Source: Ophthalmolycus amberensis (lineage: Eukaryota > Chordata > Actinopteri > Perciformes > Zoarcidae). From it: 64,000 nucleotides of DNA. Within the stretch, counting starts at the first letter, position 1; each line of letters starts with the position of its first letter. Below, in pieces: positions 13,282 through 22,365 of the stretch. The notes beneath the pieces are model-generated. The model was not told the origin of the DNA. It worked only from the letters and a program-made list of their open reading frames with translations, and made no database searches. The position numbers and the translations under genes are program-made. Where the stretch lies: positions 138,967 through 202,966 of the forward strand of contig JAFEUB010000729.1 of NCBI GenBank assembly GCA_024529925.1. Reading direction: 5' to 3'.

Positions 13282-16200
13282 GTATGTAATACTGTGAACG
13301 TTCACTGCATTACTCTGTAGGTACTAACTGAAAATCTACCTGTGACATATATGAAATCTACTTAAGACAATGACAACAAGTTTCAGCATTTTTAAATTCA
13401 GGTTCAAAAAATGTCCTAAAATGTCTGTAATTGTGACAATTAAAAAAATATTTTTGTGCATGTGGAATGAGAATATAAAGTACAGTCCAATACGCAGAAA
13501 TATTCAGTTTAGTATCACATGTGACAAAGTTAGACAACAAACACACTTTTAAAAAGCTAAAACTAGGTAATGTTTGGCATTTTTGCCTGAAAAATAACTT
13601 TGAAAATAAATCAATTATTGATCGAAATTGTTGTAGATTTAATTTTACTTTCGATCAACTAATCAATATATATACATAAATGTATGATTGCATCTAATCC
13701 ATAGTCTAAGATCGTGCTGGTTTGCCTTGTGTGGAGTGATCCTCTTTGGACTACGGCAACATGTTGGTAGTTTTGCCCTGAATGCACAAACCCAGAATAC
13801 AATGTTCACATGAAGATAGTTCATCTGAAACAATGTGCAACACTATTGTACTTTGAGTACATTATACGTCAGAGAGATTTCCATCAAACACCTTTTCAGT
13901 AATATCCTGTCAATAAAATATTAGTAGTAACAGAAGAAATGCCAGTTCGTCATCTCACCTCCTACTGTGTTTCTCTGTCCACAGCTGGAGAGGAGTCCAC
14001 GTTCCTGAGCTTCATGAAGGGAGACCTGATCCTGTTGGACCAGGACACCGGTGAGCAGGTGCTCAACTCTGGCTGGGCTCACGGTGTCAACGAACGGACC
14101 AATCAGAGAGGAGATTTCCCAGCCGACTGCGTCTATGTCCTGCCCTCCGTGACCCGACCTCAGCAAGAAATAATGGTGAGAGAAGAAGACACCGCATCTA
14201 AGAGCGTTCATGACGTGAACTTGTTTGTGAGAAGGAGACTCGTCTTTACAGCACTGACTTCCTCCTCTTCTCCTTACGTAATGGTGAGAAGCTGTTTCAT
14301 GTTACGGGCTCAGCTCATTCTGCAGGAAGATGGAACTTCATTTCAGAATTTTTAATCCAAAAGTTGTTTTAGGTTGAGTAATAACTTCAACCAAAAGTTT
14401 CAGAACAAAATATCTGATTATAAGTGAAGTTTCTTTTCTATTATCTTATATATCTATAAAAAAATTAAAAAAAACAGAAAACAACTGAATCCAAAGAAAC
14501 ACATCAGTGAAGGATCAAAATGAACAATGTGGAGATTCGATGTTAGTTTACATCCGTGACAGACAACAGGAACAAACATATGTGTCAGCTGACATTGTAC
14601 ACACAGCAGCAGAAAGCTGAAGAAGCAAGTTTGTAATTATATTTACATTCACGACATTAATCAAAGTAAGCTGTTTAAACCTGCGATGCTCTTGTTATAT
14701 TCTTCTCTCACAACATTACTTCTGTATTTTTAGGGAGTATCGAGTACTTTTCTATTTAATTACCCAGCACACTGTAGACTTTAAAATAACACATCACAGT
14801 CACTTGAAAGGAAGTTGACCATTAGAATTTGACTTCAATACAAAACGAGACTTACATTTTCTTATATTAGCAGAAGGGAATTTGACTTACATTTCCTTCT
14901 GTGCATCGGACAAAGAACAAAGAGAGATTAAGAGCCAATGGGGGCCCAAGATGTTGTTTATAATGTAATAAAATATCTATTTTAAAGAGTGTCGTGCCTC
15001 TTTCTCCGGCTCCAATCTCATTTTGGTTTCCTGCGTTTTGCACACTGGGATGTTAACATTCAAAACTTGCTAACACGTTGCTGGAACAGTTTGAATCTGA
15101 ACTGATTCAAACATCCGTCTCTTCCTTTTGTTTGAACAAACCTACTGGAAGTCCTTTATGATAAAATGCTCAATGTCAAATGAATGTAATCTGATGTGAT
15201 CCAACCAATCAGGCGCTGGTTACCATGACGCCGGACCAGCGACAGGAGTCAGTTCGTGTTTCGCAGCTCGTCCTGCCGGAGAGCGACGACAGGATGAAAC
15301 CCTACACGCTGGAGGAGTTCTCCTACGACTACTTCAGGTACACACACACACACCACACACACGCACACACACACATTCATTCACAGTAATAAAATCAATT
15401 GACTCACGGAATGAATGATTTTAACAATAGCACGCAATTAAGTGAGATCTTCTATCTGGAAAGTTGAAATCAGACAGCTCAGAAGTTATCAGCATCGCAG
15501 GTCCATTTGTGACCAGTAAATTGAAATTTGATCGACAAGCAGTCATGTCAACATGTCGCCTGCTTCTTCCAGGCCTCCTCCCAAACACACCCTGAGCAGA
15601 GTGATGGTCACTAAGAATCGTGGGAAGGACAAGATGTGGAGCTGCACCAGAGAGCCGCTGAAGCAGCCGCTGCTGAAGAAGGTGGTCAACCACGAGGAGC
15701 TGGCTCAGGACGCCTGCATGTCCTTCATAGATATCTTTTGAAAAACAGCTGACGTGACGCTGTGTAAGACTGATGGTCTTACTCAGGCTCCTGTGTGGCG
15801 TCAGGCTTCACTAAATTGTCAACCAAAACTGCTCTAATCCTGACCCGAACAAAGCTGGTTTCCAAATGCACTCAGTTAACTCTGTGTTGACCGGTTTCAC
15901 TGTGAGCTTTCAATGTGAAAGAGGTTTGTGACTAACAGCAAATGCAACAAGCACAGATCCAGAGCAGCATATTCACTCATTGCAAAGAACATTATTTTAA
16001 AATATGCTTTCGTACAAGAGACTGGTTCGATTATTTGATAATGCTGAGTTATCATTTACTTTATCTTAATGTGCTTTTGCTTAAACAGAAAGAAAAAACA
16101 ACGGATCACTATGATATAAAGCAGCAACATAAGAAGCTGAAAATAATAAAGAAACCAATAGAAGCACAAGTTAACCTCACAACTTATTGTTGATCTATAA

Positions 16201-18465
16201 TCTCAAAAGGAATAACTGCTGTAGGTTTAGTTTACTGTGTCAGTTACCACAACAGCACATTCGCCCCATTCTTATGTTTTCATGACCACAGAAATTCTTA
16301 AGTGTGTAGTCCAGTGTGTGTAACATGCTTTTAGTGAAGTGAATGAAACACGCACAGAGTATTAAAGATCCAAATGTTTCCTCGTCTTGATTCTATGTCA
16401 GCTTGTGTCCGTCTGTTGCGACCCTTAACCCTGACGTTAACCTCGTGATATTCAGCCAAAACAAATCTGAACCTGAATTTATTTATATTTATTGCCACAG
16501 ATTTTCTTTCCATGCTGGACTCCTAAGCTTGATGAATATTGGTTAAATTCAAGCTTTCTGTCTCACATCCACATATTCCATGCCCATTCTCTCATTTGTA
16601 TTCGAGCCAATCAGGTTGTTTTATTCCTTGACGTTTGTCCCACCTGTGATGAAGTACATGGGCGACTACCCGTCCAAGCGGACGCGCTCCGTCAACGAGT
16701 TGACGGACCAGATCTTTGAAGGAGCGCTGAAGGCCGAACCTCTGAAAGACGAGATCTACTGTCAGATCATCAAGCAGCTCACCGACAACCACGTCAAGTG
16801 TGTAAACCGACGCCGTTATCAGTGTTATCAGTGCACAGTATGAAGGATGATAATAATTGTGAGGTTCACACTTACATAAAAACGTTTCAGTGAAGTCACA
16901 CCAGATTTTCCTGAATCTACTTCTGAGTTCTAACCAAACACTGAAGGTTCTCATCATCACTGTGTCTGCAGTATTGAGCAGGAAGAACCAGTGGACATTC
17001 CTCAGCAGACTCTGAACATGAGCGTCTTTGTTCTGCTGCTGCAGGTACAGTGAGGAGAAAGGCTGGGAGCTGCTGTGGTTGTGTACTGGTCTGTTTCCTC
17101 CCAGTAACGTGCTGCTGCCTCACATCCAGCGCTTCCTCCAGTCCAAGAAACACCACCCCCTCTCTGGAGACTGCATGCAGAGGCTGCACAAGGCTCTCCG
17201 GTACAACGACAGCCTTTCATTTCTTCCAACTGATTATTGCTGAATTTCAATTCAATTCAATTGATTTAGTATAGCCCAAAATCACAAATTTGCCTCAGAG
17301 GGCTTTACAATCTGTACACATATGACATCCTCTGTACCGAGACCCTCACATCAGAACAGGAAAAACTCCCCCAAAAACAACCTTTACCGGGGAGGAAAGA
17401 GGAAGAACCCTGAGGGAGAGCGACAGAGGAGGATCCTCTATCAGGATGGACAGAATGTGTGACAGATGTGTACAGAATGAACAACATAACAGAGTTACAA
17501 CACATTCAAAGCATATGACAGAAATCACGACTACTAGTAACAACAGCAGAAGTTATAGTGGAATAACAATGACAACAAAAGCAGTAATGGTAACAATAGC
17601 AATGTGACTAATGAATATTTATAACTTCAGAAAGTTATTAAAACACACCAACCACACACACACACACACACCACTAATCGGAAGATTAGCAGTTCATCCC
17701 CGGCTCCTGAAATTTTTTTTGTTTTATTGTTGTCATGGTAACAGTAATGGATCCAGGAAGTACCCCCCTCATCTGGTGGAAGTGGGGGCGATCCAACACA
17801 AGACAACCCAGATCTTCCACAAAGTCTACTTCCCCGACGATACAGACGAGGTCAGACACACACACACACACACACACACACACTATCATACAGGTGTATA
17901 TATTTCCTCTTATCAACAAGAAAATTGACAAATTGAGCATGCTTGTGCTCTCAAAACATACAGGCGTTTGAAGTGGAGTCCAGCACCAAAGCAAAGGATT
18001 TCTGCCAGAACATCTCGACTAGACTGCTGCTGAAATCCCCTGAAGGCCTCAGCCTCTTCGTTAAGATCTCAGACAAGGTCAGAGGTCAAGGAGTGTTGCT
18101 CAGAAACTATCTATATAATATCATTGTTTCATTAGGCTCGATAAGTTGTTGTCAAAGTAGAAATATTGACATCCAGCACTTTGCTGGAGTGGTTTACTAC
18201 GAAACGAGAGGTCAGAGTCACTTCAGACGCACCAGGAGGAGACAATGAGAATGTTCCTGTGTTACCGTGGGAACATATTAGATATTTAATGAAGCCAGTT
18301 TGATGTGTTTCCTTCTGTTCTATCTACTTATGGTATTATTATTTATTATTGAGCACGTGTTGTGTGTTTTTGTTTCATATTTGCTGAGATAGCTGATGAT
18401 GCAAAACATATGTTATCGATGATTACATGCATCTGTGCTTGTTTATTATGTGCACGCTCTGACAC

Positions 18466-18496
<31 letters not shown>

Positions 18497-21400
18497 GTGA
18501 TCAGTGTGCCAGAGGGAGATTTCTTCTTTGACTTTGTCAGACATTTGACGGACTGGATCAAGAAGTCTCGACCAGCTAAAGAGGGTTGGTGCATTAATCA
18601 TACGTGTCCTCGCATGCTCTGAAGAAAAACCTCCTCCGGCTGCCTTAACAGGCACTTGGTGGTAGTTACTCGAAAATAGGACACATGAGTATGAACTTGA
18701 CTACTCACTAGTGAAGCACGTTTGGGTAGCGGGAGTCCCCTCAGGACACTTGGAGACACATTTCATATTTAAATGTGAGCATTCGACTTCACTCACTGGT
18801 CCAGTCAGAAGCTCTTCTTGTTTATTCAGGTTTGCTCAACATGCAGGAAGTACAATCACCAACTGCAGGGTTTCAAAACATCTTGACTTTTATGAAGGAG
18901 GCTGGACAGACCTGCAATTAAAAACATATGAAACTGACACAACTCCAGGGATTTAAAGTTGATCACACTTATGTCACCCTCTTCCCACCCTAGTGGGAAT
19001 CATTCCCTCTCTGACCTATCAGGTGTTCTTCATGAAGAAGTTGTGGACCAACACAGTTCCAGGGAAGGACTCCTTCGCCGACTCTATCTTTCACTACTAC
19101 CAGGTCGGTTGTAAGTTACGTGAAAATACTTAAGTACATTTTTGTTCCACCTGACATCGTGTCATCCAAAGTTTTTTTTTGTTGTTTAAATTGTTATTCT
19201 GCGATATTTGATTTGGACTAGAACTGTCCCTCTGTACAAATAATGACAACACTTCTTCCCCCTCATTCTCGTCTTTTAATTAGGAGCTACCTAAGTACTT
19301 GCGCGGCTACCATAAGTGTTCACGGGAAGAGGTTTTCCAACTTGCAGCGCTCATCTACCGTGTCAAGTTTGAGGATGACAAATCCCACTTTCCTACAATT
19401 CCCAAGATGCTTCGGGAGCTGGTTCCCCAGGACCTCATTCGTCAGATGTCACCAGATGACTGGAAAAGGGTAAACCTGCAAAACTCCATTGACAAAACAA
19501 TCTTTTTTGTAGCCATACTGATATTGAATATCTACTTACCTCGCGTCGAGTCAAATTATATCTGTAATTTGGTAATGTTTTATGTATTATGATTGAATAT
19601 ATTATGACGGATATAAAAGTAAAGTAATTGTTACTAAAGTTAGGTATTGCAAAGGTCCAGAACATCACAGTAATGTCAAACTTGCGCTATGATTTAGTCC
19701 CATATATATTATATATATATATACACATTGAAGTAGCCAACAGTTGTATTGACATCTGTTTGTAGTCAACAACTCAAATCAAATCAGAAAGTTTAATTGA
19801 ATAATATTAATGAATAATAATATAAAATTGAAACAATATTTATTGTCCTGGATTAATTATAAATAATAAAATATTCTAATAATTAATAAATCATTTCAAG
19901 TAAATGAGTACATTTTAGAAAAATGATTTTCACTGAATTGTCCTGCAGCTTTAAATTCAGTTCATTCAGGTGTGAAGTGATGTCACCCAAAAAAGCCACG
20001 ATATTATATTCTCCTCTTCTTCTAATAAGAGAAGAATGTGTGCAGGGTGATCTGTGGTTATTAAACCACTTGTTTCAGCTCTATTCCTCTCCATTAATAT
20101 CATCATTGGACAGTGAATTAATGTCTTAGGATTCTGATCATATTGGGCTCTTAGGTTTATTTTCTGTGCCTTAATTTCAGATGTGAGCGGGTACGTTTGC
20201 TTTGTCTCGTAGTGACGCTTCACATTGCCGCTATCAGCTGTAACCGCCGTGTGAGAGCCGTGCAGAGCGGCGTCCGTTAGCTAGCCAGTGGGGGCTCACA
20301 TCTGTAACATGCACGCGCCTCCGGACCGGTCATGTAAACAAAGCACAGAGAAGCTGAGATTACAACACACACAGAGAGAGGGAGTGACTCGGTGCTCTGC
20401 TCAGGTCGACACTATAGACTCAAGTCACAACTCACTGAAGTCATTTTTGTGACGACTAACCGTGGCGACAAATTGTTTTTGTGTGTGATGGTTGCAGTCT
20501 GTGGTCGCATACTTCAACAAGCAGGCTGGTAAATCAAGAGAAGAAGCCAAACTGATGTTCCTAAAGATCATCTACAAATGGCCGACCTTTGGCTCCGCCT
20601 TCTTCGAGGTCAAGGTAAACCCACCTGGAGCCTGTCACTTCCTGTCTGAAGCTCTCACTGGGTGCTTCTTCTTTGTCTTGCTTTTCCTGATTATTCACAT
20701 AGTTCAGTAACAATGCAATCCATGCAGGACATTAACTTTTCACAGTGTGGTGTTAGTCATTTTACTCAAGTAAAGGATCTGAGAGACTTATTTCACCACC
20801 GTGGTTTTCCTCTTGTATCCTCCTCATAGAGCCCACTGAAAAAACAGTTTGTCAGCTCAGGCCAAACAGGTCGTAAATGGTGTGGATTTAACGAACTGGA
20901 AATGTCAGCAGCGCCACTCATGTTGGTTATAGTTAGTCCTCCCACCTACGAGGAAGAGATGCAGGGAAAATATGGGATGAAGGGAAACGTGGACACACCT
21001 GATTAGCGAAACGAGACGTGCTTATATTCAACATAAACTGTGAAGAGAACCTTTACTACACTACAACTTGACATTCTAAGATATAGTAGATGGATATCTC
21101 GATGTCATAACAACCTAAATCTGTCTTTTGTCCATAGCAAACCACAGAGCCCAACTTCCCAGAGATCCTGCTGATCGCCATCAACAAGCATGGAGTCAGC
21201 CTCATCGACCCCAAGACAAAGGTTTGTGTTCCTATAGAAGTCCTCCCCACCTGATGTTGAAGGATTTACTTCAATGGTCAGTTTGGACCGTGCACACGGT
21301 AAACCCACTCACCTGCAGGCTGTTAAGATGGATTTGCGTTCCCTGCACTGTTTCTTTCATTTACCCATTGATGCGTTCAAGTATGCATCGTCGATCAGAG

Positions 21401-21674
21401 GACCCTGGAGGTAACAGAGGCCTACCCCTCTCTGTGTATCTGTGCAGGACATCCTGACCACTCACCCCTTCACCAAGATCTCCAACTGGAGCAGTGGGAA
21501 CACCTACTTCCACATCACCATCGGCAACCTGGTCAGAGGAAGCAAACTGCTGTGTGAGACCTCGCTGGTGGGTGACAGCAACACACACACACACACACAC
21601 ACTCAGAGATTCTGTACATTTTCAAATAAATTCAATTAAAGGCCGAGGTGTGGAATACCTCTTGTCTACAACAA

Positions 21675-21718
<44 letters not shown>

Positions 21719-21826
21719 CCATTTGACCTGCAGGGCTACAAGATGGACGACCTGCTGACCTCCTACATCAGCCAGATGTTGACCACCATGAACAAGCAGC
21801 GCTCCGGGCCGCGCCACAGCAAGTGA
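74..21826 (+). CDS. myo7a: Myosin VIIA, 3' portion (29 coding exons, 5' end outside window)
   Basis: This is an actin-based unconventional myosin that anchors and transports cargo in stereocilia and photoreceptor/RPE cells; human MYO7A is the Usher 1B gene. Coding exons: 74-292, 2366-2473, 2791-3000, 3633-3839, 4176-4352, 5315-5404, 5501-5628, 6106-6232, 6522-6641, 7429-7602, 9058-9285, 11170-11337, 12141-12258, 12645-12771, 13031-13200, 13985-14175, 15213-15337, 15573-15730, 16644-16797, 17045-17200, 17745-17850, 17964-18077, 18497-18584, 18994-19103, 19284-19469, 20498-20614, 21138-21221, 21448-21567, 21734-21826. All phases agree, giving 1,390 residues then TGA. Order: IQ x3, single alpha helix, MyTH4-FERM, SH3, MyTH4-FERM. 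It matches remembered human MYO7A almost end to end, including the short basic C-terminus. Motor and first IQ motifs must lie left of position 1. Every intron is GT-AG except 15731-16643 (AT-AC). A myo7a paralogue (aa or ab) cannot be told apart here. Confidence 0.97.
636..1963 (-). mobile_element. Decayed PIF/Harbinger transposon in a myo7a intron
   Basis: The ends are imperfect inverted repeats: GTCCATACTACTCCG on the left, and the right end read backwards gives GTCCACACTACTCCA. On the minus strand, 1308-1066 reads VPVFLLGDPAYPLMPYLMKEYP. This is the DDE nuclease segment typical of Harbinger (HARBI1-like) transposases, including the Gly-Asp-x-x-Tyr-Pro motif. A short N-terminal piece (MDNEWQALLAVL) lies at 1634-1446. 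The middle of the transposase is missing, so this is an internally deleted, non-autonomous copy. Confidence 0.75.
1008..1038. repeat. (TC)n microsatellite inside the Harbinger remnant
   Basis: About 15 TC units follow a short TATATA run. Confidence 0.9.
2366..3839 (+). CDS. myo7a: myo7a exons: single alpha helix (SAH) and linker to the tail
   Basis: Three exons (2366-2473, 2791-3000, 3633-3839) give residues 74-248 of the visible protein. The first two are almost entirely charged, with alternating Glu/Asp and Arg/Lys blocks such as RLAEETKLR and EREKKEKEEARRKKE. This is typical of a stable single alpha helix that lengthens the lever arm. They end in the conserved MVDKMFGFLG segment. The third exon has an acidic run (PEDDEEEDL) and then starts MyTH4 with YKFAKYAATYFQGTTTH and RRPLKQPLL. 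The first acceptor is preceded by an uninterrupted C homopolymer. Confidence 0.95.
4176..6641 (+). CDS. myo7a: myo7a exons: first MyTH4 domain
   Basis: Five exons (4176-4352, 5315-5404, 5501-5628, 6106-6232, 6522-6641) give residues 249-462. MyTH4 domains pair with FERM domains to form a cargo and microtubule/partner-binding supramodule. Diagnostic segments are RFMGDLPEPKYH, NLEKLHFIIGNGILRP, LRDEIYCQISKQL, ARGWILISLCVGCFAPS and the CEERLRR motif. The Arg joining 5628 and 6106 is split by the intron (AG|G). The small exon 5315-5404 is the most divergent at its start (TPHTDSHKK), as in other vertebrates. Intron 5629-6105 has AC repeats at one end and GT repeats at the other. Confidence 0.95.
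5630..5690. repeat. (AC)n at the 5' splice site of myo7a intron 5629-6105
   Basis: About 30 AC units begin at the second base of the intron, right after AG|GT. Confidence 0.97.
6065..6102. repeat. (GT)n at the 3' splice site of myo7a intron 5629-6105
   Basis: About 19 GT units run directly into TTAG|G. There is no normal polypyrimidine tract. Confidence 0.97.
7429..13200 (+). CDS. myo7a: myo7a exons: first FERM domain
   Basis: Six exons (7429-7602, 9058-9285, 11170-11337, 12141-12258, 12645-12771, 13031-13200) give residues 463-791. The F1 ubiquitin-like lobe starts KPIMLPVTFMDGTTKTLL. F2 includes APWRLFFRKEIFTPWHSP and NLIYQQTIRGVKFGEYRC. F3, PH-like, includes NDLIVAVNWTGVYFVDEQ and SFTLATIKGDEYTF. 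In vertebrates this region binds Usher-complex partners such as SANS together with MyTH4. The Ser-Ser-Ser-Arg junction at 12771/13031 is where human isoform 1 carries a 38-residue alternative insert. No insert is needed here for a continuous frame. Confidence 0.94.
8245..8470. repeat. Probable teleost LINE-tail-like interspersed repeat
   Basis: GGATTCAAGGATTCAAGC, then TTTACTGTCATTCCC and a stretch on amplified-looking ACACAACAAAATGCAGC, resembles dispersed teleost repeat tails I have seen. No ORF. It sits in intron 7603-9057, where I see nothing else except the CA run after the donor. Confidence 0.35.
9562..10326. mobile_element. Non-autonomous hAT transposon (MITE) with intact 8-bp target duplication
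   Basis: The element starts TAGGGGTGGGAATC and ends CCCCCACCCCTA, so its ends are perfect inverted repeats over TAGGGGTGGG. It is flanked on both sides by GTAGATAC (9554-9561 and 10327-10334), an 8-bp target-site duplication typical of hAT elements. Subterminal DNA is rich in CGATA/TATCG motifs. There is no ORF of note. It lies in myo7a intron 9286-11169. Confidence 0.9.
10343..10549 (+). repeat. Dispersed repeat, copy 1 (host of the hAT insertion)
   Basis: It contains ACCTGTCAATCACA, AAATGGACCATAATGTACTA, GAACATCATGCTGTATTGAA and CTCATGTTTACAATGTTTAC. The same series occurs in reverse complement at 53532-53719 with about 80 percent identity by eye. The hAT element interrupts its left flank, so this repeat is the older insertion. 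Confidence 0.75.
13238..13281. repeat. (TA)n microsatellite after an exon donor
   Basis: Two TA runs separated by TACATA lie within 80 bp downstream of the donor at 13201. Confidence 0.9.
13985..14175 (+). CDS. myo7a: myo7a exon: SH3 domain
   Basis: A 191-nt exon, residues 791-854, encodes the SH3 between the two MyTH4-FERM tandems. Visible signatures are FLSFMKGDLILLDQDTGE (ALYDY-like strand and RT loop), SGWAHGVN (conserved Trp) and RGDFPADCVYVLP (the G-x-F-P plus V-x-x-L/I-P end of SH3 folds). The first codon is shared with the upstream exon (A|CT), so the residue after NPNP is Thr. The exon ends ATAATG|GTGAGA. A second copy of the same donor lies 108 bp on. Confidence 0.95.
14176..14283 (+). 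other. myo7a: Possible alternative 3' extension of the SH3 exon (36 codons, in frame)
   Basis: The normal donor at 14176 is TAATGGTGAGA read across the junction. The identical 11-mer recurs so that a second donor opens at 14284. The 108 nt between them are exactly 36 codons, have no stop in the myo7a frame, and would add a basic, Ser-rich linker (starting VREEDTASK) between SH3 and MyTH4-2. Nothing in the sequence proves use. It could equally be a cryptic site. Confidence 0.35.
14284..15212. other. Intron remainder, nothing recognised
   Basis: AT-rich intron DNA with no repeat family or exon I can support. The acceptor is CCAACCAATCAG|GCG. Confidence 0.6.
15213..17200 (+). CDS. myo7a: myo7a exons: second MyTH4 domain
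   Basis: Four exons (15213-15337, 15573-15730, 16644-16797, 17045-17200) give the start of residues 855-1087. They begin ALVTMTPDQRQESVRV, then [21 protein letters not shown]. MyTH4 hallmarks follow: REPLKQPLLKK, the helix VMKYMGDYPSKRTRSVNE, LKDEIYCQIIKQLTDNHVK and RGWELLW-like KGWELLWLCTGLFPPS. The join 15730|16644 (ATAG|CT) gives Ile-Ala-Val-Met-Lys-Tyr. Human has Ile-Ala-Val-Leu-Lys-Tyr there. That join is across the AT-AC intron. The Lys before Tyr-Ser-Glu-Glu is split AA|G across 16797|17045. Confidence 0.95.
15731..16643 (+). other. myo7a: Minor-class (U12-type) AT-AC intron of myo7a
   Basis: The intron begins ATATCTTTTG and ends CCCAC. No usable GT donor fits the frame, because reading on gives Asp-Ile-Phe-stop. 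The donor differs from the U12 consensus ATATCCTTT at one base (C to T at position 6). Near the 3' end sits TTCCTTGAC (16624-16632), a perfect match to the U12 branch-point consensus TTCCTTRAC. The branch A at 16631 is 12 nt before the intron end, the spacing expected of U12 introns, and there is no polypyrimidine tract between. Removal restores phase 1 and the conserved peptide exactly. Confidence 0.93.
17239..17540 (+). repeat. Teleost dispersed repeat (TATAGCCCAAAATCACAAA family), copy 1
   Basis: It contains TTCAATTCAATTGATTTAG, TAGCCCAAAATCACAAATTT, GCCTCAGAGGGCTTTACAAT and GAGGAGGATCCTCTATCAGG. I recognise this as a very common perciform genome repeat. A short second copy lies in reverse orientation at 43428-43495. 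Confidence 0.8.
17745..21826 (+). CDS. myo7a: myo7a exons: second FERM domain and C-terminus
   Basis: Nine exons (17745-17850, 17964-18077, 18497-18584, 18994-19103, 19284-19469, 20498-20614, 21138-21221, 21448-21567, 21734-21826) run from about residue 1053 to 1390. Signatures are RKYPPHLVEVGAIQHKT, VYFPDDTDE, VESSTKAKDFCQNI (F1), DFVRHLTDWIKKSRP and VFFMKKLWTNTVPGKD (F2), then KWPTFGSAFFEVK, ILLIAINKHGVSLIDPKT and LTTHPFTKISNWSSGNTYF (F3). It ends MNKQRSGPRHSK. This domain binds harmonin and other cargo in vertebrates and folds back to inhibit the motor. Donor 18585 (GTTGGT) is weak and its use inserts one extra Val between Glu and Gly-Ile-Ile-Pro. Confidence 0.95.
17855..17882. repeat. (AC)n just inside intron 17851-17963
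   Basis: An AC run starting 5 bp after the donor of a 113-bp intron. Confidence 0.9.
18463..18494. repeat. (GT)n at the acceptor of the exon at 18497
   Basis: GT repeats reach GTGCAG|GTG, replacing the usual pyrimidine tract. The donor side of this intron has no AC run. Confidence 0.9.
19970..20223 (-). mobile_element. hAT (BED-finger type) transposase fragment
   Basis: On the minus strand the peptide MKRHYETKQTYPLTSEIKA followed by QKINLRAQYDQNP matches the N-terminal BED-finger/linker region of GTF2IRD2/ZBED-like hAT transposases (RHYETKH...YP...R..K...L..QYD). The frame then decays. It lies in myo7a intron 19470-20497. Confidence 0.5.
21568..21733 (+). other. myo7a: Short last myo7a intron with AC repeat at the 5' end and GT repeat at the 3' end
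   Basis: This 166-bp intron carries (AC) at 21580-21602 and (GT) at 21677-21716. The two runs are complementary in the pre-mRNA and would leave a loop of only about 75 nt. Confidence 0.9.
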
Positions 21827-22084
21827 ACTTCTTACTGGCAGGAGGCCGCTGAGCTCGTTCGGCTCTTGCGCCCTATTGGCCAGCACTGCAGCTGGGGGCG
21901 GACCTTTTCCAACCAGCTGTGGACGATGAGCCGCAGTCCTTCTGCTAGCTCGGAAGGGTCAAACCTCACCGGGGAGAGTTCGGCTGCCAGCAGCGACGAC
22001 CCCGGCGAAGGCCCCAGCAGCTATCACCACTACAACCCCGATGAAGATGAGGATGAGCCGTCCAGTGAGGATGACTACCTCTGA
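21827..22084 (+). other. In-frame 85-codon open extension after the myo7a stop
   Basis: After TGA (21824-21826) the same frame stays open for 85 codons to a second TGA. The first part is hydrophobic/aromatic (SYWQEAAELVRLLRP). The last part is Ser-rich and then strongly acidic (YNPDEDEDEPSSEDDYL). Codon usage is GC-rich like the preceding exon. The base after the stop is A (TGA ACT), which is not the classical TGA CTA readthrough context. It may simply be GC-rich 3'UTR. Confidence 0.3.
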
Positions 22085-22346
22085 AAGCTCCAAACTCTCC
22101 GTCCCAAAAGGTCTTCAACAGTCAGACCTGCTCGTACAGAAACAGTGTTCAGTCATCGGACACAATACATGAACTACAAGTGAGACGGGTGGACTACAGT
22201 AACTAGGAAGCTCATCGACTCATAATGAAGTGTTGAGTTCAGCTAAAACTATTAATTAATACCATGCCTTTATTAATGAATTACATTACTAGGAATTATT
22301 CATATATACAGCTGGGAAGTACTGACAAAAATGTAATATTATTGTC

Positions 22347-22365
22347 AATAAATACATGTAATAAA
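22347..22365 (+). terminator. myo7a: Tandem poly(A) signals ending myo7a
   Basis: Two AATAAA hexamers at 22347-22352 and 22360-22365 lie about 520 bp after the stop codon, in AT-rich DNA. They would give a 3'UTR of roughly 550 nt. Confidence 0.7.

Noticed and set aside
15553..15741. Premature end of myo7a at Asp-Ile-Phe-stop (15741)
   Set aside because: It is read-through into the AT-AC intron. Splicing at 15730/16644 restores the conserved protein.
21866..22084. Separate small gene starting at the ATG at 21866
   Set aside because: The frame is continuous with myo7a from the stop codon on, and there is no promoter or splice signal for a separate gene. It is treated as a possible extension or 3'UTR.
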